A program made the translations under genes and the position numbers. The notes below the pieces were generated by a model, which was not told where the DNA came from, made no database searches, and saw only the letters and a list, made by a program, of their open reading frames with translations. From NCBI GenBank assembly GCA_032622095.1, contig CP136061.1, forward strand, positions 130,582,754 through 130,646,753: a stretch of 64,000 nucleotides of DNA, written 5' to 3'. Source of the stretch: Siphonodentalium dalli (Eukaryota; Mollusca; Scaphopoda; Gadilida; Siphonodentaliidae). This document shows positions 11,764-23,109 of the stretch, piece by piece; positions within the stretch are counted from its first letter, which is position 1; every line of letters starts with the position of its first letter.

Positions 11764-12289
11764 GTATGTAAAGGCATTTAATCAAGCCTATGTTTATTCC
11801 TTCAATAATTAATTTCGTTAAATTAGTTAAAGTGTTTCATGCTTGGCTATTAATTAGGCTAAGTCACATGGTGTAACATGAATTTGTCTGCAAGTTTTCG
11901 CAAATTTCATGGTAATTTTAAATAAAGTGAATTCATGTCTTAACGATGTTGAGCCATATTCACTTACCAAGTTATGGTCTTATTTTCTAAAACACGTAGT
12001 TCGTAGTGGTATTTTAATAGCTTCCATACACAATCCACTTGATCACCAGTGTTCGCTACAAATTGTGTTTGACTGTCAGGTCAGATTTCATTTTATTGTC
12101 ACTGGGTTGCGCCCAGAACTATAAGTAGCATTCACAAATGTCCATGTTATGTGGGCGACCATAAGACCTATCCGATTTGACAAGACATGCAGTTATTATT
12201 AAATATTCCAATACCAATACCACAATAAACATAGCTGAACGCTTAATCACTTGATCTCTATAAACAATATTTTTCTGTTACGTGCCAGT
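11764..12289. other. No feature seen
   Basis: Unique-looking AT-rich DNA between the foldback element and the LINE remnant. No coding or repeat structure recognised. Confidence 0.4.
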
Positions 12290-13870
12290 TCGTTGTGACT
12301 GTTTCGTGTAATTATGTCCCCGTGTGGGCCCGGGGTAGAATATGCTGCGAGGGGTAAGAATCGACCATGTTTGCCGTGGATTTTATCCCATGATGTGTGG
12401 TGTGGGAGTCCTTGTGGTACCAGGGCGACATATCACGTAAGACATCGATATACGGATACGACTTAGCTCATGGTCCTCTTTGGTCCTACTTCTCTTCAAG
12501 ACGGGTGGTTGAGTGATTCACGCCTCCAGAGTATTTCAGATTACATTTCTGTCATCTTTTGTATTTTGTTTCTGATGTCTAGTTGTGTGTTCTGTTTTTC
12601 AGTTATGTTGTTTCTTTCGTGTCATATCTCTTTAATTTTCATTTTCATGATTGTTAAATGTTCCAATCGTGTTCACGCCTGTCTCACTGTGTGGAGGTAC
12701 CGAGGTGCTGCTTTATGCAGTGGCCAATCGGGTCACCGCTTCAGATATATACCAGTCTTTGACCCGACAATAACTGCACGGGTCGTCCGATGCGGCTGCT
12801 GAGATAATTATCAATTATTTCCATTTCACATGGCAACTCAAAACAGACACAAACATAAGAATGATAACTCGCGAAGTTCCACTAATGCTGAGGTCTATCC
12901 TCAGTACTTGGTTTTGATCAAGCCACCATCTGTATTTGTGATTGATAAAATGCCACAAAGCATAGCCTGTCTAACCGATCAGGACTGGGCCACTAAGTGG
13001 CTCTCTTCTGATTGAATGTTCAAGAAAAATTCAAGCTGACACTCTTATGCAATTAACATCTATTGTACAAACACCAGTGTTGATTATTCCTCACAATACA
13101 TTGAGAAGTAGCAGAGCTGTGTTAAGAACTGGCATTGAAGGTTGGGTACATGAAAGAAAGTACGTATGTTCCGAATCCATTACGATGTTTAACTGTCAGG
13201 GATATGGTCATGGTCAGAAACATTGTAAAAGTGAATAAACCACATGGGCACGCTGTTCTGATTCAGGACATGGACATAATGATTGCACAAAACCCAAACA
13301 ATTGTCTAACTGCCAATGTTCACATACTGCAATGGATCGTTCGTGTTCCATATATGGGACTATGCGTTTCTATAATTCAAAGGTATATGGCTGAGAAATA
13401 TCCGTTCTATTGTAATGCAAAGAAAGTAGTTGGTGCTCGACCATCAATTTAAAGGTACTCAATCCGATCAGATCCTCATAAATTACTATTTCTGTGGCTT
13501 CGGGGGTAAAACATATTTGATTCGAGTCGAGGAACCTACCCATCAATGCTCAGAGTGATCAGATATAAATTTTTGAAGTTTGAATAAGTTGTTTCTGGGG
13601 CAATTATTAGTACACATCTCGAGAAATAACAAACTTTCAAAAATCACTCTGAGCTTTGATGGGTGGGTTCCTCGACTCGAATCAAATATTTGTTACCCCT
13701 GAAGCCAAAGAAATAGTAATTTAGGGGTGCTTAATCGGATTGAGTACCTTTAAACAATCACATACGTTGCTGCTGTATTGGGTATTGATAATCACACAAC
13801 ACGTGCTGCTGCCATTGCTGCCGACGCCGCCTGGAACGCTTCTTTTTCATATTTTTGGAACATTTGAAGT
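12290..13870 (+). mobile_element. LINE remnant, copy A: 5'UTR and broken ORF1 with zinc knuckle
   Basis: 12290-12829 matches the complement of 28000-28550 (TACGACTTAGCTCATGGTCC, then TTCAAGACGG-TGGTTGAGT), taken as the 5'UTR. ORF1 starts at ATG 12830 (MATQNRHKHKNDN) and is broken by several frameshifts and stops. The knuckle region MFNCQGYGHGQKHCKSE ends near 13238. A TTAA MITE (13453-13749) splits the frame: ...VVGARPSI before it, TITYVAAV after it. The related frame in copy B reads VTYSAAV, so the join is genuine. ORF2 is absent. Inactive. Confidence 0.75.
13453..13749. mobile_element. TTAA-flanked MITE, AGGTACTC family, copy 1
   Basis: Near-palindromic 297-bp element with ends AGGTACTCAATCCGATC and complement, flanked by TTAA at 13449-13452 and 13750-13753. 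Both arms contain a TTGATTCGAGTCGAGGAACC block. It interrupts ORF1 of a LINE, so target sequence and insertion are both visible. A second full copy is at 59277-59756 and a piece at about 56430-56475. Confidence 0.85.
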
Positions 13871-13881
13871 ATCACTACGCA

Positions 13882-14108
13882 GCCCGTTCTCCTAAAAATA
13901 GGCTCATTTTGAACTTTATTCAAAAACGCAAACAAGCACATATCAACTTACTTGATTGCGCGCTTTATAATACATTTCACTGTGATCCGCGCCATAAAAC
14001 AGAATAACGGGTATAAGTCCACTATTGTCTTATAGAATCAAATAAGTCCAATATGAATATATGTGAATATTTAGGTCCAATGTGAAACTATTTGCGCAGG
14101 ATGTGTTG
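13882..14108. repeat. Dispersed repeat, copy 2 (partner at 3641-3906)
   Basis: Diverged direct copy of 3641-3906; see shared strings such as AATATGAATATATGTGAATA. Begins just after the LINE ORF1 tail. Confidence 0.6.
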
Positions 14109-15180
14109 CACTACTCCCTTGGAATCTTTAGGGTGTTCGGTTGAATGGCTTATACAAACATGTTGATGTCATGTCCAAACTAATTTAGGTTATCCAAAGA
14201 GGCTCAATATTTAACCTTACTGCCCTAAACTAGAACACCCATTTAGGCTAAAGTGGTCACTTTCACCAAAAAAAAAGTGCTGAAGGGGTTCACATGTTTG
14301 GAAGTGTACACATGTTTTGAAATATCGTTCGAAATTACGGTTAGTTTCCGCGTCTTCTGTTTGTGCATAATTGTGAAAATTAAAATGAAATGAAAAAAAA
14401 ACTGCTGATGGGCGACAGACATTCTGGAACACAGTTGGTGTGCAGCCTGTTCTCCCGGTTATCCGCACACTATATGCCTATAATATAATTTGTTTTAGGT
14501 CGATAATCGGCTTAGAATTGCCTCATTTTAAGTCGATAATGAACTGAAAATGAAAGAGTTTTAGTCACATTATCGACTCAGAATGACTTCATTATAGATT
14601 CATTATGAACTAAAAATTATAATATTAAACCAACTCGTTCGTCGGTGTAACAGCGTCAGCGCCTATAGCAAAAACATTTTCAAAATATGTGTACCCGTCA
14701 GCACTTTTTATGTGAGATTACCCGACCCCCTTAGCCTTATTTCGACTAGAGCACGTCATAATTTGACCTCAAATTATAAGAGAACGAATCCGGACTTTCA
14801 CCATCTCGATACTAACACTTTATCAGACACGAAAGAGTTGAACTCAATTATGTTATAATTGTTTTTAGGTAGAAGAAATATTGACTGGAATATTAAACCT
14901 ATTATTAAAAATAAAGTCGATAGATACATCAAATACGTATATAAGACTTTTGTTCATCAGAATGACTTGCTAAGATGCTAAAATAGAAGGACCGCTTTAT
15001 CTGTAATATACGAACTGTATAACCACCAGAATATCAAATGTTGGTTCCATCTTGGTGGAGAAGTACACTTTTTTCTTCTTTTCTACGCCATCCTACATTT
15101 GGACGTATCTTATGCAGGTCAGGATCCCCGCTGTTGGTGCAAGTGCCATTGGTGTTTAAAGCGTACCTTTTAGAGAAAGA
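14109..15180. other. No gene seen
   Basis: AT-rich sequence with a loosely repeated phrase (TCGATAATG / TCATTATAGA / CATTATCGACTCAGAATGA) between about 14500 and 14620. No family recognised. Confidence 0.35.
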
Positions 15181-15198
15181 CTCATTAAACTTAATCTT

Positions 15199-15540
15199 AT
15201 GAGCTTAAAATATCACCGGTTTATAAGAAATTTGGTCGAAGTTTTCAAATTAATCAAAGGATATTACAATTTAGATCCCACACGTGGACATTTGTTAAAG
15301 TTACAGAAACAATGTAACGAAAAGTATACCAACATATCTACTTCACATAATGCGTTCTTAACGATTGGTACTCTCCGACTTCTTAATATATGCAGATCGA
15401 AGATCTTAGTCAGTTCGAATTCAAAACCTACTTTCATTCGTTCGATCTTCTATGGCAAGAAATATCATGGCAAGAGATCAGGACTGTGCTTATCTGGCGA
15501 TCTTTTGTTTGCACTATGGTATACCATCCCCTGTTTGTAA
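15199..15540 (+). pseudogene. Relic of a LINE reverse-transcriptase carboxyl end
   Basis: The 113-codon frame begins YHRFIRNLVEVFKLIKGYYN and then DPTRGHLLKLQKQ. This resembles the conserved tail of CR1/Jockey-type LINE proteins (R-R..DLIE.YK...G, then TRGHSLKL). No catalytic core is nearby. A short 5'- and 3'-truncated remnant is the best reading. Confidence 0.5.
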
Positions 15541-15809
15541 TTGTTACTGGGACAAAATGCCATGAGGCTTGTCCTGCGGGTTGAGAATGATGATGATGAA
15601 AACAGTAAACATCTATACCACTATAATATAAGAATAGCAGTGAGATGTAATGCGGCATGCTTGTTTATAGGCATATATTGATGAGAGCGCTGGTGACAAA
15701 CCTTGACTCCCATCGATTGTCAACATTGTCAGAAGCCTACGATTATTATCTATACGTCCACACTCCTCTCAATAAAACCTGTTGTACAATACCCTTAAAA
15801 ATAATTTAC

Positions 15810-15958
15810 CATCCCGGAACAATTCCCTATTCATGCCATATTTCTGATTGGTATAAGAACAAAGTCTGTCTATATTTTACTATTCTTTCTGTTTATGGCG
15901 GCTTTTGACGAAGGTGAATATTTTAACAGCATACCCACCGCCAACGCCGCCCGTATCT
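15810..15958. mobile_element. Half of a TTAA MITE, AGATACGGG family, copy 1
   Basis: Nearly identical to the right half of the complete element at 35307-35748 (GCCATATTTCTGATTGGTAT ... AACGCCGCCCGTATCT) and followed by TTAA at 15959-15962. The left half is missing. Confidence 0.8.
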
Positions 15959-16624
15959 TTAAAGTGACATAATTCACTAGTGAAATTATAGTTTATGATC
16001 ACTCGATAAATCAAGGTAAATCACACATAGGAATGTAATAAATTGTAATATTTATTGTGTAAATAAAATATCTACTATCATGTCGCCCCTGAAACGATGA
16101 TATTTCAGGGACATTAATCCTGTAACAAGCATGCGTGGTTTGTAGTAATTAGCAAACTAATTTCAATCGGCCAATATGACGTCATTGTGATTTTAGAACG
16201 ATTTTATCGTCCATAATTCACTGTTATTGATACAAAATTAGTAAAAGCATATATTTATCTCTAAAACGTCTATAAACCATCAGAACAAGGTCGGCTTAGA
16301 ATGACTAAAAAAAAGCCAACGAACTATTTCTCTCTAAGCTCCACTTCGGTTTGCCCATGTCATGAATTATATAATTAGATTGCTTGACCTCATAAATGTA
16401 ATGGCGTCATCTAAGTACCGAATGAAAAACTTAGGAAAATGACAGACTTCCCCAACAAAAGGCAAGTTTTTATTTGGCATATATTGGACTGCAGAGCCTC
16501 ACCCAATATATGCTCACCCCCCCCCCCCCCCCCCACAAGGACACAAACAGTTTCTCTGTATCTGTGTCTGTATTGGTATGCGCGCAGGATCCGTTCAGAT
16601 GTATAAGCGCGTGGGATGGGATGA

Positions 16625-17067
16625 TCAGGACGTTTTGTTGTTTTCAGCTGGTTCTCCGTCCATTGTCATTTGGATGGATCGCATGCTGTCTTCTTCCAGA
16701 GTATTCCAGTCCTTGATTGTTTTAGGGAAGAATGAGTTTTTGAATTCTGGAGTCTGCGCGTCGATTAGTTCATAGGGTTTTGAGTTGTTACACTCCTGCG
16801 TAGAAACAAAGTTCTTTGATACGTACCCCTCGAACTTCCGGGCTTTGATTTTTCGACCCACTTTTTGTTTTAGTCTCAACAGGTATTTGGTGTCGATAGC
16901 CGGGACCAGCCCGTCCACTACCTTGCCAAACAACTGGAGTCGGTGGTCATACCTTCGGCCTTCTAGTGTTTGTAGTTGTAATTCACGCAGCATGTTGGTA
17001 ATTGTTCCTGCCTCTTGTGATGTATAGTCCCCTGTGAGGAACCGCCCTGCTCTCTTCTGTATCCTCT
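16625..17067 (-). pseudogene. Carboxyl end of the LINE protein
   Basis: After a third shift near 17075 the frame continues with LERIQKRAGRFLTGDY and LRELQLQTLEGRRYDHRLQL, and ends MDGEPAENNKTS-stop at 16625. This order is the usual tail of LINE reverse transcriptases. Confidence 0.8.
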
Positions 17068-17633
17068 CTAGTTTGATATGTCTCCTACCAGGTGGGGGTC
17101 CCAGACAACTGATGCATATTCCAACTTTGGTCGCACTAAGGTTTCGTATGCGATCAGCTTGCTTTCTGCTGGAGCCATCTTTATGTTTCTTCTAATGAAG
17201 CCTAGTGTACTATTCGCCTTCTGTGTGATTTTGGTGATGTGAGATGACCATTTCATGTCCTTGGGGAGTGTCACCCCCAGGTATGGGTTTTCATCTACTT
17301 CTTCCAGTAGGCAGTTGTTTAGCTGGTTTGTGAAAGATGTTGTTTTGCTCATGGACATGATATAGCACTTCTTAGCATTGAATCGCATGCCCCACTTTTC
17401 TGCCCATACCTCAAGCTTCTCTGGTCTTTCTGTAGGGTGACATGGTCGTTGTATGTTTTTATTTGGCGATATAGTAAACAGTCGTCCGCGAATAACATCA
17501 CCTGCGAGGAGACACAATCTAGTAGGTCATTGTTGTGGCACAGGAACAGTAGAGGTCCAAGCACTATTCCCTGTGGCACGCCAGAGTCGACGGAGACGAT
17601 GGATGAAGCTTGCCCTTCAACGACGACTCTCAT
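17068..17633 (-). pseudogene. Continuation of the LINE reverse transcriptase in shifted frames
   Basis: 17349-17633 gives MRVVVEGQASSIV, SGVPQGIVLGPLLF and MLFADDCLLY (motif C). A second shift moves into 17068-17517: KLEVWAEKWGMRFNAKKC, then YLGVTL and LEYASVVWDPH. These are the normal successive RT palm and thumb motifs, so the breaks are lesions in one former ORF. Confidence 0.85.
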
Positions 17634-19929
17634 GTGCCTCTGTGTCAGGAAGCCAGGTGTGGATCTTTCCTTTGATACCGTAGTTGCTTACTTTGGCGAG
17701 CAGTTTTCTGTGTGGTACGGTGTCAAATGCTTTGGAAAAGTCTAATATTGCGGCGTCAGTTGGAATTTTCTCGTCAAATGTTGTTAGGAAATCTGTGTTG
17801 GTGGTCAATAGCTGTGTGACGCATGAGTGTCCTTTCCCAACTCCATGATTTAGTGACGTCAATATGTTATGCTTTTCTAGATGGTTCATTATGTGTCGAC
17901 ATACAATGTGTTCCAGTATTTTGCAACATACAGATGTTAGAGAGACAGGTCTGTAGTTTTCTGCAAGATGGACATCTCCTTTTTTGTAGACGGGTGCGAT
18001 GTTTACACTTACCCAGTCAGATGGTAGCTGTCCTGTTGCAAATGATTTTTTGAATATCGCTGTCAGTCCTGGTGATATCGCATAGGCGCAGTTTTTAAGA
18101 ACGGTGTTGGGGATTCCGTCCGGCCCTGATGCTTTCCCGGTCTTCACATCTTTCAAAAGTTTGGTGACCCCCTCTTCGCCTATTTCAAGGTCTTCTATCA
18201 GCTCGTGATCTTCTCCAAGTGGTGGTATTTTGTCACTGGGGTTTTCCTTCGTGAAAACCGATTTGAATTGGTCGACAAGGATTTGAGCTTTCACGTTGCT
18301 ATCATCTTCAAGTTTTCCATCTTTCTTCAACGAGGCGATGCTGGTGTTACCCTGTTTTTTCGTCTTCATATATGACCAGAATGGTTTGGTACTCTTCTTT
18401 TCCATTCCGTTGAGCACAATCTTATCTAGGTGGTCCCATTCTGCTTGCCTGAATGCTCGTCTGCTAGCATTTTGGAAGTGTTTGTATCTCTCCCAGTCCT
18501 TGCTTTTCTTGGATTTCCTAGCTCTTCTGTAAAGACGGCCTTTTTTCTTTAGGATCTTTCGTAGTTTGTTGTTCATCCAGGGAACCTGTCTATCATATCT
18601 CCTGCGTATGACTGGGACCCTCTGGTCTATGACTTCCATAATACCCGTTTTAAGTGACTCCCATATGTCGTTGGTGGTAATCGATGGATCTTCAGATTTC
18701 TGGGTCACTTCTTTACTTATGTTGGTGATGTTTTCTGCTATTTCCGTCCAGTTTGCTTTTTTGAAGGCGTATGTCTTGCGCTGGGTTTGCTTCTTATGGT
18801 GCGGTCTTGGTATGCAGTCTGTGACTACTATATCATGGTCTGAGATCCCAGGTGTAGTACTGATTGTTTTCAGTTCTCTATGTGGCATGTAGAAGGCTGC
18901 AAGTAATAGGTCTTTGTTTGTTGTTGTTTTTACAGTAGCGCAATCCGTCACTATGTTTGGCGCTTCGGATGATGGGATCAATTCATTTGTGCAGATGAAG
19001 ACGCCACCCCCCTTGGTGGTCCTGTCATTGCGGTATACATTTAGGTTTGGAGTGAATATCTCTGATGATTTGATTGCGTCGGTTGAGTTTGGCATTCCCG
19101 GTTGTAGTCCCTTCAACCATGATTCCGTCCCGATGATAATGTCGGGTTTGATGTAGCTGATGGCCAGTTCAAGCTCTGCTTTGTTTTGAAGTGCACTTCT
19201 GCAGTTTATTGTCATTATTAGCATATTGGTCTTGTCAGGAATATTGATGAGTTGTTTGACTGAAGTTATTGGCGAATCCGGCGATGTTACATGTATGCTA
19301 CCTGTGGATATCAGGTGGGCTGCTACAGTAGGGTCAGCTACTGGGCCGCTTGCTCTTGGTGGTTCAAATACTGATGAATTTAGACTATTTATGGTTTGGT
19401 TTATGTACGACAGGTGGAAGAAATCGCTTGATGTTTCCAGCTCATAGCTTCTGTGTGTGAAGCTGTCTATGGTGGCTTTGTCACATCTACAGCAGTACCA
19501 TTCAATGCTCGGGTTGGCTAGCCTTTCATACTCGGTTGTTGGCATTTCTATGCAGGATCTATGGTACCACATTTCACATTCATCGCAGCAGACCCCTCCT
19601 TTAGTCCAGGTTACATCATCTTGGCAGAGGCCACATGGGTATTTACTTGCCAACCTTTTCCTAGGCCCGGGGTGCTTTTCGATATCCCCTCCTATGGTTA
19701 GTAGTAGGAGGAGTGCTGTTTGTAGTCTTCTGTTGTTTCTTGGTGTTTTGTAGAATGTTAACCAAGACCACATCATTTGTAGACATACCTGTAGTTTCAA
19801 CTGGCTTCTGGCATTTGAATATTTTTTCTTGGCGGGGCTGGCTTTGGTAGAAGTGATGTACATACCCAGTTGGGTGTGGAGACACCCACACTCGCAGAAC
19901 ACCCCAGAGTAGCGTGGAAGTGCCCACAC
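17617..19929 (-). pseudogene. LINE polyprotein: PHD finger, endonuclease, reverse transcriptase (amino part)
   Basis: 770-codon open frame. Residues 97-150 form a PHD finger (CGLC...CCDEC...WYHRSC...WYCCRC). Residues 237-370 look like an APE-type endonuclease (INCRSALQNK; DIIIGTESWL; GGGVFI; GISDHD), but the stretch between AAFYMPH and STTPGISDHD is far too short, so the middle of the nuclease is deleted. RT begins near 590 (KTGKASGPDGIPN), with NYRPVSLTS at 659-667 and motif A ILDFSKAFDTVPH at 728-740. The frame is lost after HTWL (near 17640). The RT active-site FADD lies in the next frame (about 17470-17480). The start Met is uncertain. Not functional. Confidence 0.85.
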
Positions 19930-20278
19930 TTTCTGAGGTGGATGCGAGCTGGTGCCGACGTCCCTCTCATCTGCTTCGTCTTCCTACCAACAGTCATCAC
20001 AGGCCTGGTTTCGGATTTTCTCAGCCACGTCTTTGCTAAGGGTTCATCAGGGTGCAGACCATCCTTATAAAGATTGAAGTTGTATTGGTATAGTCTGCTA
20101 TATTCTGGGCGAGTGTGTTATCTTCTCCGTTATATGGTGGTATGTCGGGACGGTAGGATATCTTCGCCTGTCTCGGTGTCGCTTGGTGAGTTTTGCGTGT
20201 GTTACCTTATTGAATTCTTTGATGGAGTAGGTTGGAATCTCCAGGAATGTGACTCTACAGGACCTCTCTTTCTTAACT

Positions 20279-21115
20279 GAATTCCATATAGCCATGTTTC
20301 GTGTATCATTGGAAAGATACCTTTTAAAAAATCAAGTCGCTCGTTTGTTGCCACTGTAGCCACGTTTCAGAGCTACAAAGCAATTTTTAACAATGTTTTC
20401 TCAGAACCGAATTCCATATAGCCATGTAGCATGTATCATTGAAAAGATGCCTTTTAAAAAATCAAGTCGCTCGTTGTTGTCACTGTAACCACGTTTCAGA
20501 GCTACACATTTCTAACAATGTTTTCTCAAAACTGAATTTCCATATAGCCATGTAGCATGTGTCATTGAAAAGATGCCTTTTTAAAAATCAAGTCGCTCGT
20601 TTGTTGCCACAGTAACCACGTTTCAGAGCTACAAAGCAATTTTTAACAATGTTTTCTCAGAACTGAATTCCATATAGCCATCTTGCATGTATCACTGAAA
20701 AGATGCCTTTTAAAAAATCAAGTCGCTCGTTTGTTGCCACTGTAACCACGTTTTAGGGCTACAAAGCAATTTTAACAATGTTTTCTCAGATCTGAATTCC
20801 ATATAGCCATGTTGCATGTATCGCTGAAAAGATGACCTTGGAAAAATCAAGTCGCTCGTTTGTTGCCACTGTAACCACGTTTCAGGGCTACAAAGCAATT
20901 TTTAACAATGTTTTCTTAGAACTGAATTCCATATAGCCATGTTGCATGCACCATTGAATAGATGCCTTTTAAAACATCAAGTCGCTGGTTTGTTGCCACT
21001 GTAACCAATTTTCGGGGCTACAAAGCAACAATATTTTCTCAGAATTAAAAGCCATATTGCCATGCAGCATGTATCATTCAATGGATGCCTTTAAAAATAT
21101 CAAGTCGCTCATTGC
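20279..21115. repeat. Tandem repeat, ~130-bp unit, about seven copies
   Basis: The marker CATATAGCCATGTTGCATGT recurs at about 20285, 20415, 20541, 20671, 20800, 20930 and 21053, giving spacings of 123-130. Each unit continues with CAAGTCGCTCGTTTGTTGCC and GTAACCACGTTTCAGAGC. The array directly abuts the 5' side of the minus-strand LINE. Divergence rises toward 21100. Confidence 0.9.
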
Positions 21116-21247
21116 CATACACAATTTCTAGGTACACATTGTGGTTCATGTGTTGTCTTTTCTGAAAACTGTATGTATGATGTTGCTGGCCACAAAAATG
21201 CATACCCTCATTTTTTTGACCACGTTTCTTGCCATATCTAGCTTTAA

Positions 21248-21769
21248 AGATACGGGCGGCATTGGCGGTGGGTATGTTGATAAAATGTTCACCTCCGTCA
21301 AAAACCGCCACAAACAGAAAGAATAGTAAAATATAGACATAATTTGTTCTTATACCAATCAGAAATATGGCATAAACAGTATGTTATTGTCAAATGTTTT
21401 TCCTTTGTTATGTAAACAACAGCAAAAAACGTAACATAACCTGGCTTTTGTTTAGATCCGGATATGGTAAACATAAAGAGCGTTATTTGTTACTGTTTTC
21501 CTGATAATTATGGAAATAATAAAGAGCGTTTATATCATTTGTGTGTGATTTACCAATAGAATTGAGCTGTGTTATGTAAGCAGAAGCAAAACTTCTGTAA
21601 CACGATCAGGATCTTGTTTCCGTACACCATCTTACGTCTTGTCGACAAATACTATCTACGCGCTGATAATGTTGGCATATGAACAAAACTATATATATTT
21701 AATATTTCTGTCTGTTGATGGCGATTTGAACAAATATGAATATTTCTGCAACGAACGCCGCCCGTCGCT
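21248..21769. mobile_element. TTAA MITE, AGATACGGG family, copy 2 (complete)
   Basis: 522-bp element with ends AGATACGGGCGGCATTGGCG and complement-like AACGCCGCCCGTCGCT, flanked by TTAA at 21244-21247 and 21770-21773. It is the reverse-oriented relative of 35307-35748, sharing AAAGAGCGTTATTTGTTACT and ACCAATAGAATTGAGCTGTG. Non-coding. Confidence 0.85.
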
Positions 21770-21869
21770 TTAAAAACAGACAAGATATAAAACCTGCATG
21801 AAATGTAATCAAAGAATATAAATAATTTAATTTAATTAAGGCCGGCCCACACTGAAATATGTGAAGTAG

Positions 21870-23005
21870 TCGTCAAAGTAGACTTTTGAATAACTCATAA
21901 GATATTAATAATATCTGATGAATCTGGTGAGCCTGAATTAATTCGTCAAGCTGACGTTCAGGTGGCAGGTGACCTGTCACAAAACTGCCAGCCAGCCCCC
22001 ACACGAAATGCTTGGATTCACTTTGTCCCCTAAAAGTTGACTGCTTATCTTTGAGCATCGTGTCAAACTTTGCAAATTCAAAGATCAACATGTTTATCTG
22101 AGAGTCGAAGCTTTTGACATATTTTGGGGATTTCTGTTTTGGAACAATGAGATCAACTTCCTTATTTTTTTTTCGGAACAAACGTAAAAACTGTAGTAGC
22201 TGTATCCATTGCCTGTGAGACAGGTTCAGTAACAGGAGTAATATTATTCTCTTGCACTTGTGTTGCTATCGATATATTGCCGAGTTTTGTTTAACTCTCT
22301 GTCTGAGTGCAGGCATCAACATATTTTTTCTTAGAAACGGCAGCCGAGTATGTGACTTGAGAAACTGATGGTCTGGTGCCAACTAATTTCTTAGCATTCA
22401 TATATCTTGAATTCATAGTCCCATATTGGACATGAGCGATCCATTGCAGCATGTGAGCCTTGTCACATTCGAATATGTTTTAGGATTTGTACAATCCTTA
22501 TAATCATGACCAGAAACAGAACAGCGTGCACAAATGGTGTTATTTCTTTACTTTTACAATGTTCCTGGCCATGACCATAGCCCTGGCATTTGAAACATAG
22601 TAATTGATTTGGAACATAGGTACTTATATCTACCTTCATATACACAAGCTTCAACCGTCGGTGGATGTTCGCAACGATTGAATGTCAGAAGATAACTATT
22701 CAGAGGAACTCGTATACCATCAACAGTTTTTATAAATCGACGCACTTCTGTAACGGCCTGTGGTGCCAACTCCGCCAATATTTCTGATTCCGAAGAATCA
22801 GATATATCGCGGGTTGCAACACAGCTCTGCTACTATTAAATGTCTTGTGGACAGTAACCAACACTGTTGTTTGTGCAATATTTGTTAACTGCAGCAGAAC
22901 ATCACATTGAACTTTCCTTGAACATTCAATCAATAGAGAGGAACTTATTGGCCCAGTCCTGATTGGTTTAACAGATTCCAATGGTCCAGCAATAGTCTAG
23001 GCTGT
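21870..23005 (-). mobile_element. LINE remnant, copy B: 3' part of ORF1
   Basis: Frames at 22730-22981 (ESVKPIRTGPISSSLLIECS), 22554-22778 (VDGIRVPLNSYLLTFNRCEH) and 22463-22654 (LLCFKCQGYGHGQEHCKS, the zinc knuckle) are successive parts of the ORF1 seen in copies A and C. The tail extends to about 21870 (LAGSFVTGHLPPERQLDELI). The amino end of the same copy lies 5 kb away at 27918-28550, separated by the 23110-27917 element. Confidence 0.75.
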
Positions 23006-23109
23006 GCTGGGCGGTGACCGTCGCACATCGGGGGAATTTATGCGACCATCATTTTCGTATGGGAAAATTACTCTAGTTTTCGAATTCAGAGGGCGCCGAG
23101 CCGAAATAT

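Larger units (their letters stand above)
16470..20278 (-). mobile_element. PHD-finger non-LTR retrotransposon (LINE), nearly complete, inactive
   Basis: Minus-strand element. 5'UTR lies roughly 19930-20278, then a PHD finger, apurinic-type endonuclease and reverse transcriptase, ending in a short 3'UTR that includes an 18-base G run on the sense strand (C run 16517-16534) and AATAAA near 16453. The carboxyl end is in three further frames (17349-17633, 17068-17517, 16625-16993), so at least three frameshifts have accumulated. The PHD/endonuclease/RT arrangement fits the CR1/L2-like part of the LINE tree, but clade was not tested. End positions are approximate. Confidence 0.85.

Noticed and set aside
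17437-19753. Plus-strand ORFs across 17.4-19.8 kb
   Set aside because: They are antisense shadows of the minus-strand LINE protein.
20710-20898. 62-codon ORF with an internal repeat
   Set aside because: Translation of the 130-bp tandem array.
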